A stretch of 64,000 bases of DNA, taken from positions 1 through 64,000 of the forward strand of contig CAYYJR010000015.1 of assembly GCA_964472305.1 (NCBI GenBank). The letters run 5' to 3'. This stretch comes from CAYYJR01 sp964472305 (GTDB taxonomy: Bacteria; Armatimonadota; Hebobacteria; CAIYQO01). Position numbers and translations under genes: made by a program. The notes under the pieces are model-generated. The model was given only the letters and a program-made list of their open reading frames with translations, ran no database searches and was not told the origin of the DNA. Of the stretch, positions 25,866-34,784 are shown piece after piece (the stretch's first letter is position 1; each line of letters begins with the position of its first letter).

Positions 25866-26948
25866 TCATCGTGTCGCCAGCGCCTGCTCCAACAGCCTGT
25901 TCTCCGCCAGGTAATTATCACAGCGGTGGCACAATGCCAAACGCTCGGTGAGGAATTGGCGGCGCACGGCTTGATACTGCTCGCCGAGGAAAATATCGCG
26001 AAAGGAGGTGTGGCGCACGTTGCCCTGAGCCGCGAGCTTGCCGCGCGTCATGCAGCACAGCCACACGTCGCCTTCCCAATCGATGAGGGTGGTCAACCAC
26101 GGGGCATAACAGAGGTGGTCGCGAAAATAGCCGCGGGCATACTCCGTCGCGGCGGCGTGACGCAGGTCGTCCTTCACCGTGCCGAAGGGGTAGATCAGGT
26201 GCGACGCGGTGCTGAAGCCGCAGTGCGCGCGGATCGCCGCCACCGCGGGAGCGATAGTCGCAGTGTATTCCTGCAGTTGCCATGACAGCAGGCGGTTCTT
26301 GCTTTTACCGCCTTCGTCCACCGGCAACGGCACCACGTCGGTGGCGCCTAACTCGCCCGCTAATGCCAGCAGGTCAGGGTACGCATAGTAATTATGGCGA
26401 GTGAGTACCATATTCAGCCGGATGCGCGTCTTCGTCTTCAACGCCTTTTTCGCCCGGCGCAAGTGCTTCAGTCCGTGCACCGTGCGCTTGAACGCCCCCT
26501 TCACTCCGCGCAGCCCGTCATGCAACTCCGGTGTAGGCCCATCCAGTGATACCGTGATGCTGTGCGGCCGCGCGGCCAGCAGTGCGTGGGCCAGTTCCGC
26601 GGTGAGCAGCGTGCCGTTGGTCGTGAGCGCGACGCGCAGCCCCAATCCGGAAGCATGGGCTACAATCTCCGGCAAATCGGTGCGCAACAACGGCTCACCG
26701 CCGGAGAAGTGGACTTTCCGACAATCGAGCGCGGCGAGGTCGTCCAGCACGCGCTTCAGTTCGTCGGTGGCGAGTTCTCCAGCCGGACGGAGGCGCCAGA
26801 ACGGGCAGAAGGCGCATCGCAGATTGCAGCGCGCGGTGAGCTTGATCTTCGCGTCGCGCAGACGGCGGACCGGCGCGCCGTCATACACGGCGGCGTGCAA
26901 CTCGGCCCGCAGCGCGGCATCTTCGAGGAAGGTGGTGAGATCGTACAT
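25866..26948 (-). CDS. Radical SAM protein (MoaA/PqqE-like) with SPASM-like C-terminus
   Basis: The protein has 360 residues. CNLRCAFC at about residue 41 is the CxxxCxxC signature that binds the SAM-cleaving [4Fe-4S] cluster. HFSGGEPLLR is the GGEP SAM-binding motif, and SITVSLDGPTPELHDGLRG is a conserved strand. The C-terminal part has CYAPWLTTLIDWEGDVWLCC and LCHRCDN, cysteines arranged like the auxiliary-cluster region of SPASM/twitch enzymes. Substrate is unknown; peptide or cofactor modification and nucleotide chemistry are both possible. It starts 11 nt after the membrane-protein gene, so the two are probably cotranscribed. The Shine-Dalgarno before the ATG is weak. Confidence 0.8.
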   Translation of the reverse strand: MYDLTTFLEDAALRAELHAAVYDGAPVRRLRDAKIKLTARCNLRCAFCPFWRLRPAGELATDELKRVLDDLAALDCRKVHFSGGEPLLRTDLPEIVAHASGLGLRVALTTNGTLLTAELAHALLAARPHSITVSLDGPTPELHDGLRGVKGAFKRTVHGLKHLRRAKKALKTKTRIRLNMVLTRHNYYAYPDLLALAGELGATDVVPLPVDEGGKSKNRLLSWQLQEYTATIAPAVAAIRAHCGFSTASHLIYPFGTVKDDLRHAAATEYARGYFRDHLCYAPWLTTLIDWEGDVWLCCMTRGKLAAQGNVRHTSFRDIFLGEQYQAVRRQFLTERLALCHRCDNYLAENRLLEQALATR

Positions 26949-26958
26949 GGGTGCCGCG

Positions 26959-27828
26959 TTATCCGGGGGCTGCCTGCGCGGCGCGGCAGTCCTGCAATTT
27001 GCTGTAGACGAATACGAACAGTTTCAGCAGGGTGGCACCGTCGGCCAGGTTGTCGTAACCCCAAGCCTGTGTGCCGCTGCGGCCTTTTACAGTTGTCGCC
27101 TGCGGAGTTTCGCAGCGCACGCGTACCATGCCGTTGCGCACATCGGTCCGGGTGATGTGCAAGCCGTTGAATTTGCCCGGTGTCAGTTGCAACTGCGGCA
27201 GGTTGGGATATGTCTCCGCCGATACTTTCAGCACCAGCGTGATCTGCTCTTCGATGCGCTCGTTGATTTTGGTGTATTTACGCTTTGCTTTTTCTTTGCG
27301 GTGAATCGTCTGGTCAATGGTGAGGCGAAAACGGTTGCCATCATAGAGCAATCCGCGCGCGGAGAACCAGGAATCCCGGTATTTGAAGGTGCGGATGCTG
27401 CCGAAGAATCCGGCTTTCTGCTTTTCGACCAGTTGGCCATGGATGCGATAATCGTCGAAACTGATGCTGACCGCACACTGGTTGCGGCGCGGCACATCAT
27501 GACCGATCACCTCAAAAAACGTCCGTGCCAACTCAATACGGCGGTTCTCCCGGTCTTGCTTTTTACACTTCGCGTTACGGGACGACCAGATAATGCCCAT
27601 GATCAGGCAGAGGAGTGCGGCGGGCAGGGTTACAACGACCAGGCTGGGTGCGTTGTTCAAGCTGATAAACGTCAGGATGATGCTGGCCACCAGCCCCGCC
27701 CACCACCAACCGGCGGTGCGACCCGTCACCTTTACTTGCTCCTCGATAAATGCGTCTTGCGATTGCAGCGAGCGGATGCTGTTCACGATCTGCTCGACAT
27801 TGTTTGTCATAGCAAAGGTTTGCGGCAT
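26959..27828 (-). CDS. Two-helix membrane protein of unknown function
   Basis: This 289-residue protein has two adjacent hydrophobic helices (AGLVASIILTFISL and VVVTLPAALLCLIMGIIW, residues about 38-80), followed by a basic stretch and a soluble cytoplasmic domain of about 200 residues rich in beta strands. I recognise no family. Two starts are possible, each with its own strong site: ATG 27852 after GGAGGA and ATG 27828 after GGAGG. The shorter form is given. It immediately precedes the radical SAM gene and probably shares its transcript, so it may anchor or feed that enzyme; this is context inference only. Confidence 0.6.
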   Translation of the reverse strand: MPQTFAMTNNVEQIVNSIRSLQSQDAFIEEQVKVTGRTAGWWWAGLVASIILTFISLNNAPSLVVVTLPAALLCLIMGIIWSSRNAKCKKQDRENRRIELARTFFEVIGHDVPRRNQCAVSISFDDYRIHGQLVEKQKAGFFGSIRTFKYRDSWFSARGLLYDGNRFRLTIDQTIHRKEKAKRKYTKINERIEEQITLVLKVSAETYPNLPQLQLTPGKFNGLHITRTDVRNGMVRVRCETPQATTVKGRSGTQAWGYDNLADGATLLKLFVFVYSKLQDCRAAQAAPG

Positions 27829-27904
27829 GGAGACCTCCTCGCAGTACGGCATGCTGACTCCTCCAGTGTAATGCGCCGGACTCAATCCTGCAAGGGGGAC
27901 GGAT

Positions 27905-29089
27905 ATGTTACAATACGGCGTCATGGCCGGCCGATCCACGGTGCTCTATGTCTGTTTCGATATCATCCCTTCCCCCAAGGGTGCCAGCACGCACGTCACC
28001 TACTTCCTGCGCGCGCTGGCGGAGCGGTATGACGTCACGCTGCTGAGCCTGGGCGCACGCACGACGACCGCGGACTATCACGGCGTGCGGCATGTGATAA
28101 TCTCGGCAGCGGAGGAGAATTACCTCGATCGCGCACTGGCATTTCGCGAAGCGATCTGGGACACGCTCGAGGACAATACTTTCGATATCGTGCACTATCG
28201 CACCATGTGGGCGGCACTGCCGGTGGCGGAGGTGAAGCGCGCGCGCGCCTTCACAACGGTGTGCGAGGTGAACGGAGTCGAGAGCATCGAACTGAAGTAT
28301 CACTACCCCGCGTTGCGCGGCAAACCGCAACTCCTGACCAAGCTGCGCGACCAGGAGGCGCTGGCCTTCAGCATCGCGGACGCAATTATCACTCCCGCGG
28401 AGGTGACCCGCAACTACCTGCTCCACCATGCCGTACCCGATGAGCGCATCACCGTGATTCCCAATGGCGTCGATCTCGAACTGTTCCGTCCGGCTGAAAC
28501 GTCATGTCACAATAGCCCGTTGACCGTGCTGTACACCGGGACGCTGGCGCCGTGGCAGGGACTGGATATACTGATCGACGCGGTGCATCGGATCATCGAC
28601 CGATGCCCGTTGCGGCTGCGCATCCTGGGTGCCGGTGCCCATCGCTGGCAACGTCTGCTGGACAAGCAGATCGCGAAGTATCGGCTGGAGCCGCATGTGG
28701 AATTTCTGCCGCCGGTGCCGCATGAGCAAGTACCGGCGGTCATCTGCGCCGCCGACATCTGCGTCGCTCCGCTCGCGCCCACCGAACGCAACCTGGTGCA
28801 GGGGTGCAGTCCGTTGAAGCTATTCGAATACCTGGCGTGCGGTAAACCGGTCGTCGCCGGCAACCTGCCCGTCGCACGCGAAATCGTGACACACGAAGAA
28901 GACGCGCTGCTGTTCAAGGTGAGCAAACCGGCGCGCCTGGCAGAGTGCCTGCTGCGCCTGGCGGAGGACGCCCCCCTGCGCCGCCGGCTGGGCGAACAGG
29001 CGCGCACACGCGCAAAAACCTTCAGTTGGGAACGCGCGCAAGAGGGATTGCTGCAGGTGTATGCGAACATCATACCGGCTTCACGATAA
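27905..29089 (+). CDS. Glycosyltransferase family 4 protein
   Basis: The protein has 394 residues and a GT-B fold. PSPKGASTHVTYFLRALAER is the N-terminal acceptor-side glycine-rich loop. The donor-site C-domain contains LYTGTLAPWQGLDILIDAV, then PLKLFEYLACGKPVVAGNLP, which includes the E-x7-E-type region seen in GT4 enzymes. It should transfer a sugar from an NDP-sugar (or similar donor) to an envelope glycan or lipid in the cytoplasm. ATG 27905 has a G-rich site upstream. An alternative ATG at 27923 lies 8 nt after TACAAT and may be used by a leaderless mRNA. It overlaps the convergent GT4 gene by 9 nt. Confidence 0.85.
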   Translation: MLQYGVMAGRSTVLYVCFDIIPSPKGASTHVTYFLRALAERYDVTLLSLGARTTTADYHGVRHVIISAAEENYLDRALAFREAIWDTLEDNTFDIVHYRTMWAALPVAEVKRARAFTTVCEVNGVESIELKYHYPALRGKPQLLTKLRDQEALAFSIADAIITPAEVTRNYLLHHAVPDERITVIPNGVDLELFRPAETSCHNSPLTVLYTGTLAPWQGLDILIDAVHRIIDRCPLRLRILGAGAHRWQRLLDKQIAKYRLEPHVEFLPPVPHEQVPAVICAADICVAPLAPTERNLVQGCSPLKLFEYLACGKPVVAGNLPVAREIVTHEEDALLFKVSKPARLAECLLRLAEDAPLRRRLGEQARTRAKTFSWERAQEGLLQVYANIIPASR

Positions 29090-30238
29090 AGCCAGTATCT
29101 CCTCATATCGCGTAAGCAACCGCTCCACTTCGGCATGCGGGGTGTGGTGCGTCTCCACGTAGGCGCGGGCACGGGCACCGATCGCGGCGCGGAGGCTCTC
29201 GTCGGCGGTTAGAATTTCCAGGCAGCCTTCGCCCAGGCGGTGCAACTCGTGCACGCCGATCAGCAGGCCGGTGTCGCCATGGCGGATCACGTCGGGAATG
29301 CCGCCGGCGTCACTGGCCAACACCACGCGCCCGCACGCCATCGCCTCCAACATGCTGTTCGGCATCCCATCCCACAGTGACGGCAACAGTACAATGTCCA
29401 GCAGGTTATACTGCTCCACCAGCGCCACGGGGTCGTGCAGGTACTCAATCACGTGGATGTCGGTGCGCAACTCGTGATACTGGCGCAGGTAACGCCGCAA
29501 TAGCGCCTTGTCTTCGCCGCGCATGCCGCCGATAAGCAGCAGTTTCGCCGGGCGCTGCGCGCGCACGGCACGCAGCGCTTCCAGTAAAAAGTGCGTACCC
29601 TTCTTGAAGCGCAGTTCCCCCACGAAGCCCAGCAGCGCCTCGCCCGTGGGGGCATAGCCGCGTCGCAGCGAATCGTTTTCGGGTTGTGGCCGGAAAAGAG
29701 CGGTATCGACCGCGTTCGGCATATAGTCGATATCGTCACGTCCTGCCAGCACCCGGCACTTCGCAGCCAGTGCCCGGCTGACGCAGCCGACGCCGTGCGC
29801 GTGTTGCAGCGTCCACGTCATGAACGGCAATTGCGCGGGATCGAACATACCGCGATCCAGATCATTGCCGCGTATACTGACGTAAGAGCGTGCCCCGCAT
29901 ACACGCGCATAGAAGGCGGCGAGGTAGCCGGCGGGTGTAAGATAATGGCCGTGGAAAAGCGAGAAGCATACGCGCGCGTGCAAATGGGTGATGACGGAAT
30001 CCGCCCGTTGCAGGGTAAGGTCGTCCGTTGCCAGCGCACCCAGGCGGTGGACCATCACGTCACCCTCGCGCTCGCTCACCACCGCGCCCGGCTCTACGTC
30101 GGCGCACAGGTGCAACACGTGCACCACCACTCCGCGCGCAGTCAGCAGGCCGGCCATCCGCGCGGCGGACATGCCGACGCCGCCCACCTGAGGCGGATAA
30201 CGGTCTGTGAGCAACAGCATGCGAAGAGTCGTCGTCAT
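29081..30238 (-). CDS. Glycosyltransferase family 4 protein
   Basis: The protein has 385 residues and a GT-B fold. TDRYPPQVGGVGMSAARMAG is the N-terminal GGxG acceptor loop. IDYMPNAVDTALFRP precedes the C-domain, and LLPSLWDGMPNSMLEAMACG with DAGGIPDVIRHGDTGLL forms the conserved donor-binding Ex7E block. It is a cytoplasmic retaining glycosyltransferase for envelope or exopolysaccharide glycans; donor and acceptor are unknown. The ATG has no Shine-Dalgarno, and a TAAGAT box lies 15 nt upstream, suggesting a very short leader. It converges with the other GT4 gene, and the last three codons overlap. Confidence 0.85.
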   Translation of the reverse strand: MTTTLRMLLLTDRYPPQVGGVGMSAARMAGLLTARGVVVHVLHLCADVEPGAVVSEREGDVMVHRLGALATDDLTLQRADSVITHLHARVCFSLFHGHYLTPAGYLAAFYARVCGARSYVSIRGNDLDRGMFDPAQLPFMTWTLQHAHGVGCVSRALAAKCRVLAGRDDIDYMPNAVDTALFRPQPENDSLRRGYAPTGEALLGFVGELRFKKGTHFLLEALRAVRAQRPAKLLLIGGMRGEDKALLRRYLRQYHELRTDIHVIEYLHDPVALVEQYNLLDIVLLPSLWDGMPNSMLEAMACGRVVLASDAGGIPDVIRHGDTGLLIGVHELHRLGEGCLEILTADESLRAAIGARARAYVETHHTPHAEVERLLTRYEEILALS

Positions 30239-30419
30239 GAGCGTAGCGGGAGTATCTTACCACGCAATGGTCGCATCGGCAAAATCGGGTAGCGCGCAAT
30301 CCGTTTGTCCGATTTCCACCCCCGCCCGCATCTTCGCGCCGGAATCGCACACGCCATGCGCGCGACGTCGTGTGAGACGGGTATCTTCGCCAATAGTTTC
30401 AGCCGGGGAGGTGAACAGC

Positions 30420-30812
30420 ATGGACGGACAACAGCAACAGCCGGGATTTCGCGCAGTCTATTTTCAGGTAACGGACGGTGCCCAGGCGGAGATGCAAGGC
30501 GGCGCACCGATGTTATACGTGGGTGTGAGCTATCATATCCCGCGCGCGGAAATTGAAGAGGCACAGCGCGTTTTCGAAGAAACCCATGATCCCGAACGCG
30601 CCCAACAGGTGGTGGCCAAAGACGACGTCGATCCGCAGGCGCTGATCCAGCGCGTGACCGCCGGGGGATTCATGCCCATGCCCGATGCCATCCTGGAGCG
30701 GTTTGACACCGTCGACAGCGAAACCGGGGATATCCTGGTGCTGCTGCGCGTGCCCTGCATCGCCGGCGGCATGGTGCTGGGCACCGACACCGACCTCCCC
30801 GAAGCGGCGTAA
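30420..30812 (+). CDS. Small conserved-looking protein of unknown function
   Basis: This 130-residue soluble protein has no signal peptide or membrane segment. It opens MDGQQQQPGFRAVYFQVTDG. It contains an acidic helix (EIEEAQRVFEETHDPERAQQ) and a strand-rich end (ETGDILVLLRVPCIAGGMV). I recognise no family. The ATG at 30420 follows GGGAGGTG at good distance; longer in-frame starts lack a site. Codon use and the downstream terminator-like hairpin support a real gene. It stands alone between the GT4 gene and the dehydratase-activase pair. Confidence 0.6.
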   Translation: MDGQQQQPGFRAVYFQVTDGAQAEMQGGAPMLYVGVSYHIPRAEIEEAQRVFEETHDPERAQQVVAKDDVDPQALIQRVTAGGFMPMPDAILERFDTVDSETGDILVLLRVPCIAGGMVLGTDTDLPEAA

Positions 30813-30840
30813 GGCCCGCATGCGAGTGATGCCATGTCCG

Positions 30841-30867
30841 GGAGGGCGAATCCCGACTTCGCCCTCC
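30841..30867 (+). terminator. terminator-like hairpin after the small unknown gene
   Basis: The 9-bp stem GGAGGGCGA/TCGCCCTCC with a 9-nt loop lies 28 nt after the stop and is followed by GTATTTCG. The U-tract is poor, so termination may be partial. Confidence 0.55.
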
Positions 30868-30992
30868 GTATTTCGTATCCGCTTGCTTACATGTGTCTGC
30901 GTATATGCGACGATGTACCCTTGAGCAAGCGCATGGGTACGAGGCTGGTATCTCTTTCATCATGCTGTTTCTCTCTTGCTTACTTTGCTCAG

Positions 30993-31021
30993 TTTCATAA
31001 CTGCTCACTCAGGTATATAAT
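30993..31021 (+). promoter_or_regulatory. promoter of the DUF2229-type gene
   Basis: TTTCAT, 17 nt and TATAAT, about 115 nt before the start codon. The leader in between has small stems (CGGATG/CATCCG and CCCCG/CGGGG). The rest of the 324-nt gap 30813-31136 shows no gene. Confidence 0.55.
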
Positions 31022-31136
31022 ACAGGGTGCGGATGGACATCCGTGACTTTGTTTCCCCGGCGCCACACGGGGATGTGGAAAGATCGTTGCCCGGTCGAGT
31101 ACCATGCAGAGAGACTATGAACGACAGGAGTCGTGT

Positions 31137-33317
31137 ATGCACCGACGCGTTGGTATCCCGCGCGCAATGAGCTACTATTATCTCTATCCGTTCTTCCGCA
31201 CGCTGTTGCGCGAACTCGGCGCGGAGCCGGTCGTTTCACCGCCGACCAGCGCGGAGACGATCGAACGGATGGAAGTCTGTCCGACAGACGAGCCGTGTCT
31301 GCCGGTGAAGCTGCACTTCAGCCACGCCGACGCCTTGCTGCGCCGCGGTGAGATCGATTTACTGCTGCTGCCGGTGGTGTCGCGACACGAAGGAATACCC
31401 TGCTGTCCCAAGTTCGTGGGCGTGGCGGATATGATTCGGCACGGCTTGCGGTTGCCCGCGCACCGCGTAGCGATGCCGGTGGTCGATATCGAGGCCGAAG
31501 ACCGGCGACTGCTCGATGCGCTGCAGCCGCTGGCGCGACAACTGGGGGTAACGGATCGGCGAATGCTGCGCGACGCCATCACCCGTGCGCGACAGGTGCA
31601 ACAGCAGACGCGCGCATTGTGCGTCACGCACCAGCTCACCACCCCGGAAGCCTATCGCCTGCTTGACCGCGACCTCGACAGCCCGTCCTATCCGTCCACC
31701 GCGCCGGAGTCGCCGTGCGTGGCAGTGATCGGTCATCCCTACGTCATTCACGAGATCATCAGCCAGGGGATGATCGAGCGCCTGCGCGAATATGGCCGCG
31801 TGGTAACCGCCGAGATGGTCGCGCCGCACCGTATTGCCGCGCAATTGGCCACCATCACCGACGGCGCGCGGATGTGGCCGTTTGAAGGAGCGCTGCTGGG
31901 CGCGGCGCTGCATCTGCTGCAGACGCAAACAGTCGATAAAATGATCCTGGTCGGCTCCTTCGAATGTGGACCGGAGTCGATCATCGAAGCGTTCATCGAA
32001 GAGGAAGCCGAACGGCAAGGTATTCCGCTGATGGTGCTGGCCCTTGACGAGCACGCGGGCGAAGCGGGGTTGACCACGAGGCTGGAAGCGTTCATGGACA
32101 CCGAGCGCCTTTCCACCGTGCCGACGACGGAGGTACCCGTGACGCATGTGGCGCCGCGGCGCGAGTTGCTGGTCGGCTTCCCTTCCATGGGCCATCTGGA
32201 CACCGCCATCCGCACGCTGCTGGAAAATTGCGGCACGCGCACGCTGCCCACCCCGCGCACCACGGCTGCGTGCGTCGAACTGGGTCGCGAACTGGCGCCG
32301 GAGTTTGTCTGCTATCCTTTCGTCGCCACGCTCGGGCAGATGCGGATGCTGCTCGACCAGGGCGCCACCGCGCTGATGATGGTGGGCGGCAAGGGGTATT
32401 GCCGGCTGGGCTGGTACGCGCAAATGCAGGAAGCGCTGTTACGCAAACTCGGTTACGACTTTCAACTCTATCTGGTGGAATCACCCTTTCCATTGCACGT
32501 AAAAGGGGGCGCTTTCGCGAAGCTGCTGCGCGGATTGACGGACGGCACATCATGGCCGCGCATCCTCGACAGCCTGCGCACCGCCCTGCTGCAACTCGAC
32601 GCGCTGGAGCGCGCGGATGCCGTCGCCCACCGGCTGCGCGCCTTCGAGCGCGTGCAGGGAACGACCGACCGCATCACCGACCGCCACCTGCGCCGGTTGG
32701 CGCACGCGCGCGACCGCGCGACAATACTCGGGTTGGAACGCGACTTTCGCGAGGAAACGGCATCCATCGAGCTGGAGGAAACCGATCCGGTGCGCGTCGG
32801 CATCGTCGGCGAGATATGGGTGGTGCTGGAACAGGCTGCCACGCGTGATGTGGAGCGCTGGCTGGGCGCGCGCAGTTTTCCGCGCGTGTGGGTGGAGCGC
32901 GAGCATACCGTCGGCAACTGGTTCCGCACCCATGTCGTCACCGACCGCGCTGCCATGGTGCGCGACCGCGCCATCCTTGCCGCTGCGCGACCGTGGTTGG
33001 CGCGTCAGGTCGGCGGGCATGGACAACATACGGTAGGCCAGGTGGCACTGGCGCGGCAGGAAGGTCTCGACGGCGTGCTGCACGTCTTTCCCTTCACCTG
33101 CATGCCGGAGATTATCGCGCAGAATATCATCATCCGCATGGCGGACGAACTGGATATACCCGTGCTGACCTACATCGTCTCCGAGCAGACCGGCGAGGCG
33201 GGGATGGAAACCCGGCTGGAGTCGTTCCTCGATCTGCTGGAAGAACGCCGACGCGCGCGCCGCCCCGCCGCCGAACTGGAGTGGCCAATATTGGCGGCAT
33301 GCGGCAGCAAGGATTGA
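31137..33317 (+). CDS. Tandem-fused DUF2229/HgdB-like acyl-CoA dehydratase-activase-related protein
   Basis: This 726-residue protein is built from two related halves. Half 1 (1 to about 335) starts MHRRVGIPRAMSYYYLYPFF, the DUF2229 signature, with EVCPTDEPCLPVKLHFSH and CCPKFVG cysteine motifs, and ends LDEHAGEAGLTTRLEAFMD. Half 2 (about 340-726) starts RRELLVGFPSMGHLDTAIR, has PFTCMPEIIAQNI, and ends SEQTGEAGMETRLESFLD. Such proteins are HgdB-like [4Fe-4S] proteins that work with BadF/HgdC ATPases, usually encoded as separate genes. The activase lies directly downstream. Target enzyme and substrate are unknown. The start has CAGGAG 6 nt upstream. Confidence 0.8.
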   Translation: MHRRVGIPRAMSYYYLYPFFRTLLRELGAEPVVSPPTSAETIERMEVCPTDEPCLPVKLHFSHADALLRRGEIDLLLLPVVSRHEGIPCCPKFVGVADMIRHGLRLPAHRVAMPVVDIEAEDRRLLDALQPLARQLGVTDRRMLRDAITRARQVQQQTRALCVTHQLTTPEAYRLLDRDLDSPSYPSTAPESPCVAVIGHPYVIHEIISQGMIERLREYGRVVTAEMVAPHRIAAQLATITDGARMWPFEGALLGAALHLLQTQTVDKMILVGSFECGPESIIEAFIEEEAERQGIPLMVLALDEHAGEAGLTTRLEAFMDTERLSTVPTTEVPVTHVAPRRELLVGFPSMGHLDTAIRTLLENCGTRTLPTPRTTAACVELGRELAPEFVCYPFVATLGQMRMLLDQGATALMMVGGKGYCRLGWYAQMQEALLRKLGYDFQLYLVESPFPLHVKGGAFAKLLRGLTDGTSWPRILDSLRTALLQLDALERADAVAHRLRAFERVQGTTDRITDRHLRRLAHARDRATILGLERDFREETASIELEETDPVRVGIVGEIWVVLEQAATRDVERWLGARSFPRVWVEREHTVGNWFRTHVVTDRAAMVRDRAILAAARPWLARQVGGHGQHTVGQVALARQEGLDGVLHVFPFTCMPEIIAQNIIIRMADELDIPVLTYIVSEQTGEAGMETRLESFLDLLEERRRARRPAAELEWPILAACGSKD

Positions 33318-33421
33318 CGGGCATCCGCGACGCCGCCGCCGGCGGGCGTCGGGTATGATAGAATGCAGTCGCAATATGAGATAAACTGGACCGCTGGTTG
33401 AGCACGGGCGGAAGGAGCAAC

Positions 33422-34462
33422 GTGGAACGATACCTGGGCATTGATGTCGGTTCGGTCACCACCAAGCTGGTGGTGATCGATGAAGATAATTACCCGGCGC
33501 TGGCGCTGTATCAGCGCACCAATGGCCGTCCGGTGGCGGCGATTCAGCACGCCTTCCGCGTGCTGGCGGACACCATGGGCGCCGAACTGAATATTCGCGG
33601 CGTGGGCGCCACCGGGTCGGGCCGTCTGCTGGCCGGCCTGATGACCGGCGCCGACGAAGTGCGCACGGAAATTACCGCGCACGCCGTCGCCGCCAGGCAC
33701 TTGCGACCTGATGTCGGCACGGTCATCGACATCGGCGGGCAGGATTCGAAAGTGATCTTCCTGCGCGACGGCGTCTCCACCGGGTTCAACATGAACACCG
33801 TGTGCGCCGCCGGCACCGGCTCGTTCCTCGACCACCAGGCGGCGCGACTGGGCATCCCTATCGAGGAGTTCGGCGATTATGCGCTGCGCTCACGTTCGCC
33901 GGTGAAGATTGCTGGGCGCTGCGGCGTCTTCGCCGAGTCCGACCTGATCCACAAGCAGCAGATGGGCTACCCGCCGGAAGACCTGATCGCCGGCCTGTGC
34001 ATCAGCCTGGCGCGCAACTTTCTGCAAAACGTCGCGCGCGACCCGCACGGCCGCAAAATGCGCGCGCCTATTCTCTTTCAGGGCGGCGTGGCGGCCAACG
34101 TCGGCATGAAATCCGCCTTCGAGCACCTGCTCGGGCAACCGCTCATCGTGCCCGAGCACTTTACCGTCATGGGCGCCTGGGGCGCCGCACTGCTGGCAAA
34201 ACGCCGCATCGCGCAAACCGGCCAGTCGACCAGGTTTCGCGGGGTGCTGCGCCTCGCTACCTTTGACTGCCAGCCGCGCTCGTTCATCTGCGAGGATTGC
34301 GCCAATAGTTGCGAAATTTCAGAACTCTACATCGACGACGCCCTCGCCAGCCGTTGGGGCAGCCGCTGCGCCAAATGGGACAACCTCACCCTTCCCTCCG
34401 CCGACCGCCACGAGGAAACCGAAGCCCCGCTGGGCAAGGTGCTGGTGGAAACGCGGAATTGA
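33422..34462 (+). CDS. Acyl-CoA dehydratase activase, BadF/BadG/BcrA/HgdC-type ATPase
   Basis: This 346-residue ASKHA-fold ATPase contains YLGIDVGSVTTKLVVIDED (phosphate 1), GTVIDIGGQDSKVIFL (connect/phosphate 2) and GFNMNTVCAAGTGSFLDHQA plus AGRCGVFAESD, whose Cys residues ligate the [4Fe-4S] cluster bridging the dimer. FQGGVAANVGMKSAFE is the adenosine loop. A C-terminal extension adds CEDCANSC, a further possible metal site. These proteins use ATP hydrolysis to push an electron into a partner iron-sulfur protein, here most likely the upstream fused HgdB-like protein. The GTG at 33422 follows GGAAGGAG. A TATGAT box lies about 64 nt before it, so it may also have its own promoter. Confidence 0.9.
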   Translation: MERYLGIDVGSVTTKLVVIDEDNYPALALYQRTNGRPVAAIQHAFRVLADTMGAELNIRGVGATGSGRLLAGLMTGADEVRTEITAHAVAARHLRPDVGTVIDIGGQDSKVIFLRDGVSTGFNMNTVCAAGTGSFLDHQAARLGIPIEEFGDYALRSRSPVKIAGRCGVFAESDLIHKQQMGYPPEDLIAGLCISLARNFLQNVARDPHGRKMRAPILFQGGVAANVGMKSAFEHLLGQPLIVPEHFTVMGAWGAALLAKRRIAQTGQSTRFRGVLRLATFDCQPRSFICEDCANSCEISELYIDDALASRWGSRCAKWDNLTLPSADRHEETEAPLGKVLVETRN

Positions 34463-34479
34463 AGAGGCTGAACCGCGGT

Positions 34480-34730
34480 TGACGCGAATCAGCCAGCCGG
34501 CTGAACAGGTCAGAGTTTGTCCGCCATCGCCGGCATAGCGAAGGTGCCATGGCCGTTTCGAACCACCACGGGGCGAGGTGTGGCATAGCCGTCCCGGCCA
34601 TGGCGTCACACGGGTGGGGCGCCCGTGTGACGTCGTGACGTGGTGGTTTCGTTACGGACATCCTGTCCGACTCAACCGCCGGACTGGCACCTGGCATTGC
34701 CTGCCATGCCAGGTGCCATGAGATGACACC
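34480..34730. repeat. hairpin-rich intergenic region with nested inverted repeats
   Basis: Within 250 nt between converging genes there are many stems. GTCACACGGG/CCCGTGTGAC (loop 7) sits in the middle. GAACCACCACG and CGTGGTGGTTTC bracket that stem. GGTGCCATGGCC/GGCCATGGCG crosses them. CGGACA/TGTCCG and the perfect 12-bp GGCACCTGGCAT/ATGCCAGGTGCC follow. Palindromes AACCGCGGTT and CAGCCGGCTG start the region. No coding frame is convincing. It could be stacked terminators for both genes or a mobile or structured repeat. Confidence 0.6.
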
Positions 34731-34784
34731 ATTTGTTTAGTTATTTTTCAATGCCATCTGTGTATTCCGCCGTTCGTCTCCCGT

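Noticed and set aside
27905..30238. The two GT4 genes as one operon
   Set aside because: They are convergent and overlap by 9 nt at their 3' ends, so they cannot be cotranscribed in sense.
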